Shown here one piece after another: positions 12,260 to 23,422 of a stretch of 64,000 nucleotides of DNA. Source of the stretch: Rodentolepis nana. Its lineage: Eukaryota; Platyhelminthes; Cestoda; Cyclophyllidea; Hymenolepididae. Positions within the stretch are counted from its first letter, which is position 1. Each line of letters opens with the position of its first letter. The stretch lies in the NCBI GenBank assembly GCA_900617975.1, contig UZAE01012018.1, positions 21,305 through 85,304 of the forward strand, in the 5' to 3' direction. The notes beneath the pieces are model-generated. The model worked only from the letters and a program-made list of their open reading frames with translations. It was not told the origin of the DNA and did no database searches. Made by a program: the position numbers and the translations under genes.

Positions 12260-13064
12260 TAAACTGTCAGAGTAGTCGCAACTATTCCATCTTAAGTACA
12301 AATTTTATGTTAGCGAAATGAACACATTGACTTTTGATTTATATAAATGTCTAATGCAATCAAAGTAAACATCGAAAATTGAATTAATTTAATTAAAATG
12401 AATCCAAGTTATCGGACTGAAAGTTTTATTTAAAACTGAAATTTTCAATATCACTAATGATGATTTTTAAATTCTGCATAATAGCAAGATCAAGAAAAAA
12501 GTAACATATGAAATCTTAGTACTGTAATAAATTGATAACTATCATTTTCTTATATACCCTTCGTTCACTTCGAAGGACTTTTTTAGAACTTTTTGGTTTT
12601 TTATATATCGTATTGCTAAATCATATTCAAATTCCAATTCCTTTCAAACCATAACGTGTAACATCTTTCTAACGTTTAAATCCGCAGAATATGCAATAGT
12701 GATGCCATTTACTCATCACGTCACCTATATAATCCAGAAACTGAATTTTCGTATTAAGCAATACAGAATCCAATTGCCACTTTACGGAATGTAAGGATTA
12801 ATACATAGAACAGAATACAGAAGGGACAGAGGTAACAGGTGTTAGTGCAAACTGTTCAGGCCTTCTTATCTTCCTTGGATTTTTGCGTTCCTGACATTTG
12901 ATGCCTTTCGGCTGTCGTCGTTAGTTCCAACTCCTCCGATGCTTGTGATTGGCGCATTAAAGGGGAGGGAGTGTGATTGGTTAGTCGTTACACAGTTTCG
13001 GTTTCATCCTCTTGGTAGAGCATCTCTATACCTTTTATCTTGCACTATCTCAGAGTAGCTTAAA
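12260..13064. other. Intergenic, upstream of LST8
   Basis: No gene seen. The last 250 bp before the LST8 start are less AT-rich than the rest and probably hold the promoter; no specific element was recognised. Confidence 0.45.
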
Positions 13065-15542
13065 ATGAGGGATGAAACGGGTGATCAGTCGATTTCTTTT
13101 GCAACCGGTGGATTCGATCATATTATTCGTATGTGGCAGCCCAGTACTGGCAGATATATTAAAGGATTTGATCACAATGATTCCCAAGTATGTTAACTCT
13201 CATCTACAAGGCTTTATTAAAAGACTACATCTTTCTTCATTTTTTACACTTAACTTCCATACTGAATTTTAATTGTTGTATAGGTGAATTCGTTGGCCTT
13301 CACTCCAGATGGCCGATTTTTGGCTGCTGCTGGATTTGCTCGAATTCGAATTTACGATGTCCAAGGAGGCGCTAACCACATTAATTCAGTCAAAGATTTT
13401 GCAAAAAATGTGAATGTTATTGGTCATGATGCCAGAGGACGTTGGACCTATGCCGGGGGTGAGGATAAAATAGCAAAAATATTTGACTGGCGAAGCTCGA
13501 ATCATGGAACACAAGCCTCGTCGGGTTCTTGTCATGTATGCCTGAAACTCCATCTTTGCATTTTTTCCTAGAGTTCGTCAAATATTAACACAATGGTATT
13601 ACATCCCAACCAAACGGAAATTCTCTTTGGGAATGACAAAGGTGAGATCTACTGTTGGGACTTGAGAAATGGCCAGGTTAACGTTATTTGTCCCGATTTG
13701 CATGGGGGTGCGATTCTTTCCCTCTCAATCAATCCGGAGGGTACATCGTTGGCGGCTACGAATGCTTCTGGTGCTCTCCTACTTTGGTCTCTTGTTGGAA
13801 GTATGAACTTCAAACCCATTCCCAAGGTATTTTTGTTGTTTTGAGCGATATTTATATTTGATTAGTTAACTGTCGTTTTACCTTTTTGATTGAAGGTCGG
13901 TTGTTATTACTGGAATTTAGCCCTTTATTTATTGCTATTTTGTTATTTCTATTTATTTATTCCACATTTTGGATTTGACTTCCAAATATCTGTTAGAATC
14001 ATATCTAATTGCAATTAAGAGCACATGTAAAGGCATTTAATTCTTTATCTATATACTTTGTTTCGTATATCTTTTATGTTGAATAGGGTCACCATTTCTC
14101 AAGTTGGGTAAATAACTCATGTTTCAAATCTATGTTATATCGTTTTCGGAACTTGGGAGGAAAAGTTTTTTAGTGCAAACCCCACCGTAATAGAGATCTT
14201 AAATAATATCTACTTTTATTTCTCCTCTCTTTTATTGGACTTGTTTTAATTCTTGTATGCAGTACAACAAACCCGTCCACTCTTCTTATGCTCTCAAATG
14301 CGAGTTCTCACCAGACAGTACTCTATTGGCTACTTGTGGTGCCGATGGCAAGGTCAATCTAATCCGCACAGCCGACTTCAGCGTCACCGCGATTCTACAA
14401 CCATCTGTTAACACTACCAGCGCGTAAGTATCAAAACTTAAAGTTTATCAAAATGGAATGACTTAGTTCCCTCTTGTTTTTACTTTTTGATTAGTCTCAT
14501 TTAAGTGGGCGAACTGGTCACAATTTATGCTTTCTATTTTGAATTAAATGTTGATATTAAATTATGACGCAGCTGAATTAATACTGGGAATATTAATGAC
14601 TTGCAGTGGGTTGGTGTTCCGTAGTGACCTGGTAAATAGGTCTACTTTAAATTTCCATTTTGTACTACTTAGAAATTACAAAATACGATTTTTTGCTGAG
14701 GTGTTGTACGTTTTCGATTTCATTTGAGATAGAATCAATTTTAAGTGGTTTTATGTATATTTCTCTTGTGTGCTCTTCTGCAATGTGTCATATTACTTAA
14801 TGCTTATTGTATTTTTGTCAAATTAGGAGAAGTTTCTTGGTAGTTTTTTTGTTTCCTTTAGATACCCTTTTGATGGCTCCCAGTTCTTGCGATTATGTTT
14901 TACCAGCTGCATATATTTGTAATTTTTTTCTCATTTGGCTGGAACTAGCATACACTTGAGTGGGGGAAGATACATTTACGTGGGTATCATCTTGGTCTTG
15001 TATTTTCTTTCAATTAAAGTTAGATAGGACTACAATACTTTAATGAATTTAATTCCTCGTGTGTATTTGTCGTTTGAGTTCGTTTGAAACATACTTTGAG
15101 AATCTTGAAAGTGGAATGGATTAAGTGATATTTCCGGGTATTCATTCTTCATGCATCATATTGTTCATTCGTTTGTGTCACGAATCCTGAAGTATTTGGA
15201 AGTCAACAATATCAACAATATATTGTAGATGTATCTATCTTTTCTACTTCAAAACAGCCTCGACTTCTTTTTCTCCCCACTTGTAGTGACTCGAGGACAT
15301 TTTGGTCTTGGGATTGTGCCTTCAGCGCGGATTCGCGCTATCTCATTTCAGCGCATTCCGATGGCACTGCTCGTTTGTGGAGTCTTGAGGAGAGTCAGCA
15401 ACGAAGTCTTACTACCTCATATTCAACCAGTGGAGATGCAGCATCTGGTTCCGCTCCAGAACCTCGATTGGAGTACAAGGGTCACCAACGGGCTATTACT
15501 TGTATCGCCTTCCGAGATCAGTCGCTTTCTAATTCTCCTTAA
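13065..15542 (+). CDS. LST8: LST8, WD40 subunit of TOR complexes
   Basis: Five exons: 13065-13187, 13284-13535, 13572-13826, 14263-14423, 15287-15542; phase is kept throughout and 348 residues result (human mLST8 has 326). LST8 is a WD40 propeller that binds and stabilises the kinase domain of TOR in TORC1 and TORC2. Blades are recognised by [72 protein letters not shown] and [11 protein letters not shown], closely matching mLST8 in order and spacing. The protein ends with [18 protein letters not shown], the equivalent of the mLST8 C terminus. A Ser/Ala/Gly-rich insert of about 20 residues precedes the last strand. The 859-bp intron 4 shows nothing recognisable. Confidence 0.94.
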
Positions 15543-16183
15543 TTTTCTTTCCCCTTCTTTGCAATGAAAACGGTTCATCGAATTTGTATATACATTTATT
15601 TTTTTGAGCTCAAGAACGTATACCTTTTTGTCTCGTAATAGGCGTCTTTTGACTATCTGTGATACTACTTTAAATTCTCTTAAAATGAAAGTGCCTTAAC
15701 ACCTGATGAGACCAAGAGGTTTGATCGAAAATCTGCCATTCGGGTCAAACGAGAAAATATTTCTTGTCCCTCTCCTAGTCGCAACGATCTCGTAGTAGTC
15801 ATTAAAATTCTCCAATTCATGAAGGCTTGTTCAGTTTTCATGGATCATTGACTGTGATCTACTTATTTTACTGCTTGATGTGAATCATCGCAGCACAAGT
15901 TATTTTCTTCCTTTATTCTTGTGGACTGGGGGGACGTTTTTATACAAAAATGCAAAAAAAATATATAGGGCTCGAAAATTTCACTCTCGGGGTGCTTAAC
16001 TGCATTCTTTCCGATAATTCCAATATTTCTCTATGGCCTTAATGAAAGTTATTGCCTATCCAAAACCTATGAGTTGGGGGATATCAGTTATCGTTTTAAC
16101 GAGAATTCGAAAATTAAGCAAATTATGAATTCGTAATGGCTCTTTTGAAAATCATAAACATGTCTTATGATGTTCATGAACCA
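15543..16183. other. LST8 3' flank
   Basis: T-rich 3' UTR-like sequence downstream of the LST8 stop. No canonical AATAAA was found close to the stop, and no other gene is visible. Confidence 0.4.
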
Positions 16184-16564
16184 GGGTGTGCGATAGACTT
16201 ACCTCCACGTGGTGCGCCCTGGGCAACGTATACTCATGCGGCAAAACAGTCTATTAACCGGCAGTTGACTTCGGACTCCAAACTACCATCACCCCACTGT
16301 ATGTCATATTCGACCACTTCTACAGTACTTATCTTACCTCTTCTCTGCCTTTGTGTCTTTCTGTCTCCTTTACATCTGTGAATCACTCTCCCCCTCTCGA
16401 ATTTTCCTCACTTTGATGTGCCTTCCTCTCTGTGAAGCCTGAAGTCAACTAAAGGTCTAATGATAACTATCAAACGCCTGCCACTTGATATAAATAAATA
16501 AATAAATAAAATAAATAAGTAATAATATTCGCCTGCCACTTGATATAAATAAATAAATAAATAC
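16184..16564 (+). mobile_element. SINE-like retroposon, copy B, with duplicated 3' end
   Basis: Near-full copy beginning GGGTGTGCGATAGACTTACC. The 3' block CGCCTGCCACTTGATATAAA plus its TAAA tail occurs twice in a row (about 16482-16519 and 16530-16563), so the tail was duplicated after or during insertion. A long open frame inside (16136-16381) is a frame of the element, not a gene. No clear target duplication was found. Confidence 0.7.
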
Positions 16565-18361
16565 GAAAAGTTTGGTTGTTAGGCATCTTCCGAAAGAATA
16601 CTATTGAATCAATTTCTTCAAATCAACACTGAGTTCTTATGCAAGCTATGACAACGGCGCTAACAACACACGTCAACGAAATTAGAAATGATTAAAAATC
16701 ACATTTATATACTTCCATAAAACTTGGTTACTTTAAAAACAAAATTCTAATGTTTTGTGATTAGCGTTCTCACAAAAAATATTATTTTGGGCACTTGGAA
16801 TGTTTTATACACTTTACGGGTTAGCTATCGTGATTGTACCAGGGGGAAACTTCTCTTAGGCAATTTACTACCATTTAAATGAAATTTTGAATTAAATGTC
16901 AAAAACCTAATTGTTCGAATAACTCGGCCGTATTTCTTTTTACAATACCTGAATTTCACTTTTAGGCTTCCTCTTGTGGAGGATTGCTACTCTAACAAGC
17001 CTTGACATTTGCTCAGTAATCTCTACGGTATTATCTTCCAGTTTGGATGGGCTCCCAGGATCAGCAGGGGTACAGAGAGGAAACAGACCTATAGTGTGGA
17101 ATACGCTTACTTGGTCTGTACGTAACTGACACGGCGCTTAGTCATTAAAATGCAATGACGCATTTGTTAAACAAGACAGGGACCATTAATTGGTGGCTGG
17201 CTAGATAGTCTCTGAGCTCACTACGTGACAAGTTGTACGACCACATCTTGGAGTCTGTCTGATTTCTTTGTCCAGCCATGATAGTGTTGTGAGCTTTACA
17301 GTCTCCTTATCTGTAATGCAATTTGTGATAACGTAATCGCTTATGCGCAATCAACTCCAACACCCTTAGGTGACCATAGACGTTTGTCCAACTTCCAAAG
17401 TTTCTTCAGTACATCCTATTCTTTTCGTAAATCACTGAAACTCGATGGAAATTCTCATTCCTCCTTACTTCCCCCCCCCCATCCCAATCCAACAAATTTG
17501 TCTGTGGAAGTTTCTACTTGTTCTAAGATATAAGCTTTAAATAAACATGCTTTCAATAGTTGCGTTCAATACTCACTCAGATATGCTCGGTTATCGGTCC
17601 ATCAAAATGACAAAAATCGTTGAAGTTGAATATTCTTCCATCCATGATTTGTAATATTGGGAACAAAATTGTATCTGTAACAAGTTAAATCCTATTGGTT
17701 TCCTAACTATAGAAAAATGCCAGCAACATCTACATCTTAGTGTCAGTTGTGTTATATAATTATATCACTAATAAAATAGTTAGTGGCACCTGGTGTAGTT
17801 CCCAAGCTCAAATACGACTATTGTTGCTAGCCATAGGAAATAATTTAACCGAGTAAACACATTCGATGTTTGTGTCTCATGTGCTAGATAAAAAAATAGA
17901 AAGGAGACGCAAGTAATGCATGCAGCTTTAAAAAGCACAAATCAATGCTGCGATCGAAATTTTATAACAATAAAAAAATTCTGTGTTCCCAAGGATTTAC
18001 CTCATTTCATTGAATATCTCAAAATTCATTGATTTCATAAAAAATGGTCTATTAATAATTGTGTGCTCCATCTAGTGCAATTCTCAATCTCGACTTATGA
18101 CAGGCACCTTTTGAGTTGGCTTAAGAATGTAGGTGGTGTCAACTTGACATTAGTCTCTGCCCCAAAGTCCAATGTAGAAACCGCTGAACCTAAATTCTCA
18201 ATCATCGATCTATCGAACTGGCACAAATAAGCCTCTCTCTCAATTTTACTTATCATCAACTCCAATCGATCTAACCTCTGAATTTCGCTGCGTTAATGAC
18301 AGCTATCGTTCTAAATGTCCCGATCGTAAATGGTGTAAGTTTGATTTGTTACAGAAAAATT
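16565..18361. other. Intergenic, no gene seen
   Basis: About 1.8 kb without an open frame or repeat that could be supported. It contains a C tract near 17470-17480. Confidence 0.4.
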
Positions 18362-18374
18362 TCTTAAAGAATAT

Positions 18375-18700
18375 CTATTTATTTATATCAAATGGCAGGC
18401 GTTTTGATAGTTATCATTAGCCCTTTAGTTGACTTCAGGCTTCACAGATGGGAAGGAACATCAAAGTGAAAAAGGTCGAGATGGGGGGGGGGACAGAAGA
18501 GTGTTTCAAAGATGTAAAAGAGACAGACACAAAGTTGGAAAAAAGGTGAGGTGAGTACGGTTGAAGTAGCCGAATTTGACATACAGTGGGGTGATGGTAG
18601 TTTGGAGTCTGAAGTCAACTGCCGGTTAATAGACTTTTTTGCCGTATGAGTATACGTTGCCCAGGCTGCACCACGTGGAGGTAAGTCTATCGCACACCCC
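18375..18700 (-). mobile_element. SINE-like retroposon, copy C
   Basis: Inserted antisense to the plus strand: the A/T tail is at the left and the GTGTGCGATAGACTTACC head at the right. It is flanked by a perfect 13-bp direct repeat TCTTAAAGAATAT (18362-18374 and 18701-18713), the clearest target duplication of the family. A solo LTR starts only about 50 bp further on. Confidence 0.85.
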
Positions 18701-18761
18701 TCTTAAAGAATATAAATGAACGGTGTCACGCCAACTGTCACAAAAAAGGCTGCACTAAAGC

Positions 18762-19102
18762 TGTGGGACCCGTTATCGCTGTGTGCGTCATCGTATGCCT
18801 GCGTGTCTGCTCGCCAGGATTGGGAGGTGCGCCGTACAACACTGTGTGCAGCGACCGTAATAACAGTGACCAATCATCAACCTCTGTTTAACCTAATCCC
18901 CCATCCTGACCATGAGTAGCTCCCTGCTTGTACACTTTTTCCACAATATGCGTGCTGGATAAACGTACGCCGTGCTACGCGTCTGTTTCTTTTATAGCTG
19001 GGCTATAGCTTAGTTGGTTCTGGGAGTCTAGCTATGTGTAGGAGAATCTGCCATAGAGATTTCTGAGTCAGTCAGGCTTTACTAAAGTAGCAATCCGCTA
19101 CA
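18762..19102 (+). mobile_element. Solo LTR 1 of a Ty3/gypsy-like retrotransposon
   Basis: A 341-bp unit starting TGTGGGA and ending TACA, flanked by the 4-bp duplication AAGC (18758-18761 and 19103-19106). It is closely similar over its full length to the unit at 21590-21932, which has the same ends but another duplication. TG...CA ends and 4-bp duplications are typical of LTR retrotransposons, including the CsRn1-like Ty3/gypsy lineage of flukes; assignment to that lineage is an inference. Internal sequence of the element is absent, so this is what remains after LTR-LTR recombination. The shared inner palindrome TATAGCTGGGCTATA lies near 18995. Confidence 0.8.
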
Positions 19103-19106
19103 AAGC

Positions 19107-19696
19107 TGAACGAACGGTCTCTGTACTCGTCTGTATTCTGCCGTTTGTTGTTTTTTGCCCACAATGCTTTAATCCTAACTATACCAACTTCCAATCTTAA
19201 AGCCCGCATAACCTTGCCAAAATTTTTCCAAAATTGCATGGGAGGAACCGATTATGTGTCACTTTCAATGTTGGTATGCAAATTACGAAGATTTCGTGTT
19301 TGAAAAAGGGAATTTTTTTGTAATTTCAACTGAAATTGGTACATTTTAACTTACAAAGCACTTGACATATAAATTTATTTGAGGGGTTCTTTCAAGGCAA
19401 TCCGTTTTCGTCAACGAAGGTTGGTAACCAACAGCGTTTTTCATCGGAACATTATTCTTCAGCCAGTAATATGTATTTGAAGACAAAAGAAGGCATACAT
19501 TCCCGTTTGGGTTCAAAAATTTGTGGTGATATCATATTGCTTTTATGACTGCCTTAAGGTGCTATAAACCGAGAGTTGGCTCTCAATTTTTGAAATTTAA
19601 AGACGATTTTACTTCCTTTCGTATACTTTTTCCGAAGCATATTCTTACGATGTTAATACCTTTAATAAGGTTGTTACAACTCATCTGATTGAGGAT
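19107..19696. other. Spacer between solo LTR 1 and the MITE pair
   Basis: No gene or repeat recognised. Confidence 0.4.
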
Positions 19697-19700
19697 TTAA

Positions 19701-19911
19701 CCCTTTAACGACTTAATAATTTCTTTGAAATATGCACCCAACCGCACTCACGAGTGCCTCACATCTGACCGATCCCGCCGACGTGATGAGTTTTGGTGGT
19801 GCATCAGGCAAAGGCTGCATAGACACGTATTGAATATGTTTCAAGCGGCAATAGCGCCGCTTCTGTTACGAGTCTAGTGCTAATGGAGTTTATTTTGAAG
19901 GAGAACCTTGA
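19701..19911 (+). mobile_element. piggyBac-like MITE, left copy
   Basis: Starts CCCTTTAACGAC directly after TTAA (19697-19700). Shares a block with the copy at 20275-20512, including GTGATGAGTTTTGGTGGTGC, a CACGTATTGAA stretch and TTCTGTTACGAGTCTAGT. The right end is worn away: no inverted CGTTAAAGGG terminus is found. TTAA targets and CCCTTT-type termini fit the piggyBac superfamily; there is no transposase. Confidence 0.55.
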
Positions 19912-20274
19912 AAATGGATTAGGACTTCTTCCTACATAATTATTATTTTGGTTCAACATTGGCCGACGCAGATTAAGTGCTGAACTTATTCAATTCCTAT
20001 CTTTGAGGGATATCGGTTGTTCACCGGCTTTCCACTCACGTGTTCTTTCATATTTCACGACTTATTGAGGATTCATTTTGCAACTGAGGGAAGTTCCAAT
20101 CAACTCTTTCGTATGTTTATAGAAATGAGTATCGTAACTATTCAAACACGACAACTATCTGGCAATTAGATGATAGAACCAGGTTAGTGGAATATTTTGA
20201 ACTAAAATAGTTTCGATAAAGGCAAAACTACGTCAAGGGAAACCTCTTGACTTTGCTATTGTTTACTGATTGCT

Positions 20275-20512
20275 CCCTTTAATTTTTTAACTACCAAATT
20301 ATTTTTTTGAAAAATGCACCCAATAGCACGTTGGTGTGACCCACAGCAGACTGATGCCGCCGATGTGATGAGTTTTGGTGGTGCATCAGGCGAAGGCTAC
20401 AAAGACACGTATTGAAAGTGTTTCAAACGACAATATTACCTTCTGTTACGAGTCTAGTACCAATGGAGCTTATTTTGAAGGAGGACTGAACTGTCCTAAT
20501 GGCGTTAAAGGG
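20275..20512 (+). mobile_element. piggyBac-like MITE, right copy
   Basis: Direct repeat of the left copy about 570 bp downstream. Its left end is degenerate (CCCTTTAATT), but its right end CGTTAAAGGG (20503-20512) is the exact inverse of the left end of the first copy (CCCTTTAACG) and is followed by TTGA, one change from the TTAA target. The two copies can be read either as two elements each missing one end or as one 812-bp element (19701-20512) with an inner duplication. Confidence 0.55.
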
Positions 20513-20516
20513 TTGA

Positions 20517-21585
20517 TAATTAATTGAGTAGTAAAGATTTTTACATTAAATCCGGAGCAAATTTGGAATAAGACACTTCTCAAGCCCATTAAGATTAGCG
20601 TTAATAGCATCTGACTTGGGTTAGGTAAAAGGTAAGCAGAAATCACTTTTACATCCAACTACTCCTCTTGATAAGCATATCGTACCAGAGCTGTCTGTCA
20701 TTCACACTACTGAATGTGCACAGATTTGGGGGTTAGTTTGGAGGCAATTACCTGAGAGAGAATGGTAATATCACCAGGTCTCCTGGGTGAGAAAGGCGAA
20801 TTCTTGCACGTTCTGTTATCAACCAAACTCAGCCAACGCGGCTAGACACCCGGTATTACTGTGTGTGTGCGAAGTGAAACGTGATGAAGACGTGACTTCT
20901 AACTTTGCGGTTGAGAAATTTAACATCTGAGCCACCAATGCGCATGAGTACGCACTTAAATTTAACCAAGTGAGGCCTTTTCAGTTCCGCCAGAGTAGGG
21001 AACTGGTCACTACGTACAATTAAATTATATTTGTTAATAATAACAGAATAAAATATGTATTAAATTAATCAAATTGATTTTCATTATCCAAGTCCAACTC
21101 AACCATTTGAGGTTTCGACCAAGCTAAAGTAGATTGCATCTACTCGTGAGGTGATTGTTCAAATTGATGAGAAACGAAAGCCTTCTTAATAGGAAAAACC
21201 CACGGCTCGTTCACAGCCACAAAGGTTTAAAATATAGGTAACTTTTTCTTTAAATAAGCATAAAATGGCAGTGTATATCCAATGGTTTTAATTGAAACCC
21301 TAGATTCTTTCATTAACATTTTTATGTCCAAAATTTATACCACGAATTTAATAATTGACAGTTTAGAAATCCCCCTACCTGAATACCTTATTATTCCGCA
21401 AATACTGTGGTCATTAAATCGTTTCTTTTATTTTAAATTTACGTCTTTTCATTACAAACCCCAGCGCATCCAATCATTGCCTTTAATTGTAGACGTTGAA
21501 AAATATGAACTAACCATAATTAGAATTGGAAATCATCTATTGTAAGCTAAGTTTACTTCCAGAGTCAAATCGATTAATACCAACC
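20517..21585. other. Spacer between the MITE pair and solo LTR 2
   Basis: No supported gene. The open frame at 21282-21545 has no motif or splice context. Confidence 0.4.
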
Positions 21586-21589
21586 GACT

Positions 21590-21932
21590 TGTGGGAGACG
21601 TTATCGCGTTGTGCGTCATCGTATGCCTGAATGTCTGCTCGCCAGGATTGGGAGGTGCGCCGTACAACTCTGTGTGCAGCGACCGTACAAACAGTGACCA
21701 ATCATCAACCTCTGTTTAACCTAATCCCCATCCTGATCATGAGTAGCTCCCCACGTGTGCACTTTTTCCGCAACATACCCACTGAATAAACGTGCTCCTT
21801 GCTACACCTCTGTTTCCTTTATAGCTGGGCTATAGCTTAGCTAGTTCTGGGAGTCTAGCTAGATGATGTTGGAGAATCTGCCATAGAGATTTCTGAGTCA
21901 GTCAGGCTTTACTAGGGTAGCAATCTGTTACA
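21590..21932 (+). mobile_element. Solo LTR 2 of the same retrotransposon family
   Basis: A 343-bp unit, TGTGGGA to TTACA, flanked by the perfect 4-bp duplication GACT (21586-21589 and 21933-21936). It is in the same orientation as solo LTR 1, but the different flanking duplications show that the two are separate insertions and not the two ends of one element. It contains AATAAACG near 21785, a possible polyadenylation signal of the LTR. Confidence 0.82.
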
Positions 21933-22176
21933 GACTTAGATCTTTACATATGTGCGACATTTATAGTACTTGAGGACTGAAAATGAATAGAAGTGAGGGG
22001 AAAATAGCATTTTTGTAGCCTAAGCTATCTTTAATTGGACTCTGTTAGTTAAGAAGGGATCGATTTTTAAGGAAGACTTTAAAGGCCATTGTAATGTACT
22101 GTTACAGTGGCTACAAGAGGACCATCTTACATTTTCTGCTACCGCTATTGGCATAGTGAATTTGCTTTAACCTTAC

Positions 22177-22334
22177 GGCTTTGTTCACGGAGTTGGTAGT
22201 GGGTGTGGCTCATCCTCCCAGGGTTTAAGCATTCGTTCAACCTCTTCCGTAGCTCCAATTGCAACTTTGCAACCTCTTCTTCGTCGGCCTCCTTCCTCCA
22301 GCTAAAGAGGATCGGCTCTAGATTGATAGCTCTC
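22177..22334 (-). other. Candidate isolated exon
   Basis: A minus-strand frame bounded by AG on the left of the exon and a strong CC|GTAAGG donor on the right, about 158 nt, reading LEPILFSWRKEADEEEVAKL and then QLELRKRLNECLNPG. The charged, helix-like composition looks coding, but no partner exon or family was recognised and it sits in a transposon-rich stretch. It may be a pseudo-exon or part of an old repeat. Confidence 0.22.
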
Positions 22335-23116
22335 CTTCATCTTACTTTAAAATCTGCATCTTATTGGTTAATCCAGGATAAATCTGGAGGTTATCTAGCC
22401 TTCCTGCTTTTAATCCACTTCCAGCACTATTGGTTATATGTAATAAATGCTATTCGCGTTATTTCGTTCAGGCAAATTTTAGTACACTGTTTTCCTTTCC
22501 CAAATCCTGCGGAAGACATCAGCAAGTTTTCAGGGTTTTGAGGAGCAAGATTATACAAATTTCCCACCGATTTTACAAGCTTCTTAAATTTGAAAAACGC
22601 CTCATATTCCCTCCTCCCCCCACCCCCCTTCCCGACCCGAATGTGTTACCTGTCTATTCAAGGGCATTTTTAAAAGAGGCCACTTAAGAAGGTTTGGAAA
22701 TGCAAAAAACCCACATTCACATGATGAAAAGGTAAATAAATTTGAAGAACAGTTATTACTATTTCCTTAATGAAATAACCGGCGTCAGTAAAACAAATCA
22801 GATTTTAAAATTGGAAATTAAAGGACAATATAGGTGGAGATGGGGCTTCATGATAATTATTAGATCATTTCACGCTAATATTTGAACTCGTAAATAAATA
22901 AATTTTATAATTCTGTCCGATGGATAGCTGGAAGAATAAAGTCATATCACCTCATTATGAGTGGGTTAAACATGTGAGATTTTAATCTAATTTCACGTGT
23001 GGTTCTAAAAATGGCCAAATAAGTGAAAGAAGCGGGGTACATTCATCTGCATTGCGTCAATGAATGCTAATCTGAAGTCACATATGCGTGCGCCCATTAG
23101 CTAAAACCAAAAACAT

Positions 23117-23408
23117 TATATCAAATGGCAGGCGTTTTGATGGTCAGCATTAGTCCTTTAGTTGACTTCAGGCCTCACAGAGAGAAGGAACATCAAAGTG
23201 AAAATAAGTCGAGAAGGGGGGGGAGGAACAGAAGAGTGTTACGAAGACGAAGGTAGAAAAAAGGTGAGGTGAGTACTGTGGAAGTAGTCGAATATGACAT
23301 ACAGTGGGGTCATGGCAGTTTGAAGTCAGAAGTCAACTGCCGGTTTATAGACTTTTTTTGCCGTATGCCCAGGGTGCACCACGTGGAGGTAAGTCTATCG
23401 CACACCCC
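23117..23408 (-). mobile_element. SINE-like retroposon, copy D
   Basis: Antisense copy, slightly shorter than the others because about 20 bp near the head (around 23369) are missing. A nearly perfect direct repeat flanks it: AAACCAAAAACAT at 23104-23116 and the same with one extra A at 23409-23422. It carries a G tract near 23215-23222. Confidence 0.8.
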
Positions 23409-23422
23409 AAACCAAAAAACAT

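Noticed and set aside
16136..16381. Open frames of 81 and 102 codons with shared peptide AIDLPPRGAPWATY (also at 46984-47292)
   Set aside because: Both are the same frame of the SINE-like element. Other copies break it, and the similarity follows from the repeat, not from a gene family.
19011..19040. tRNA box A-like sequence TAGCTTAGTTGG, suggesting a tRNA or tRNA-derived SINE
   Set aside because: It lies inside a unit with TG...CA ends and 4-bp duplications, that is, an LTR. No box B or cloverleaf follows.
18762..21932. The two LTR units as the ends of one 3.2-kb retrotransposon
   Set aside because: Each unit has its own matching flanking duplication (AAGC, GACT), and the sequence between them has no polymerase frame but contains MITE copies.
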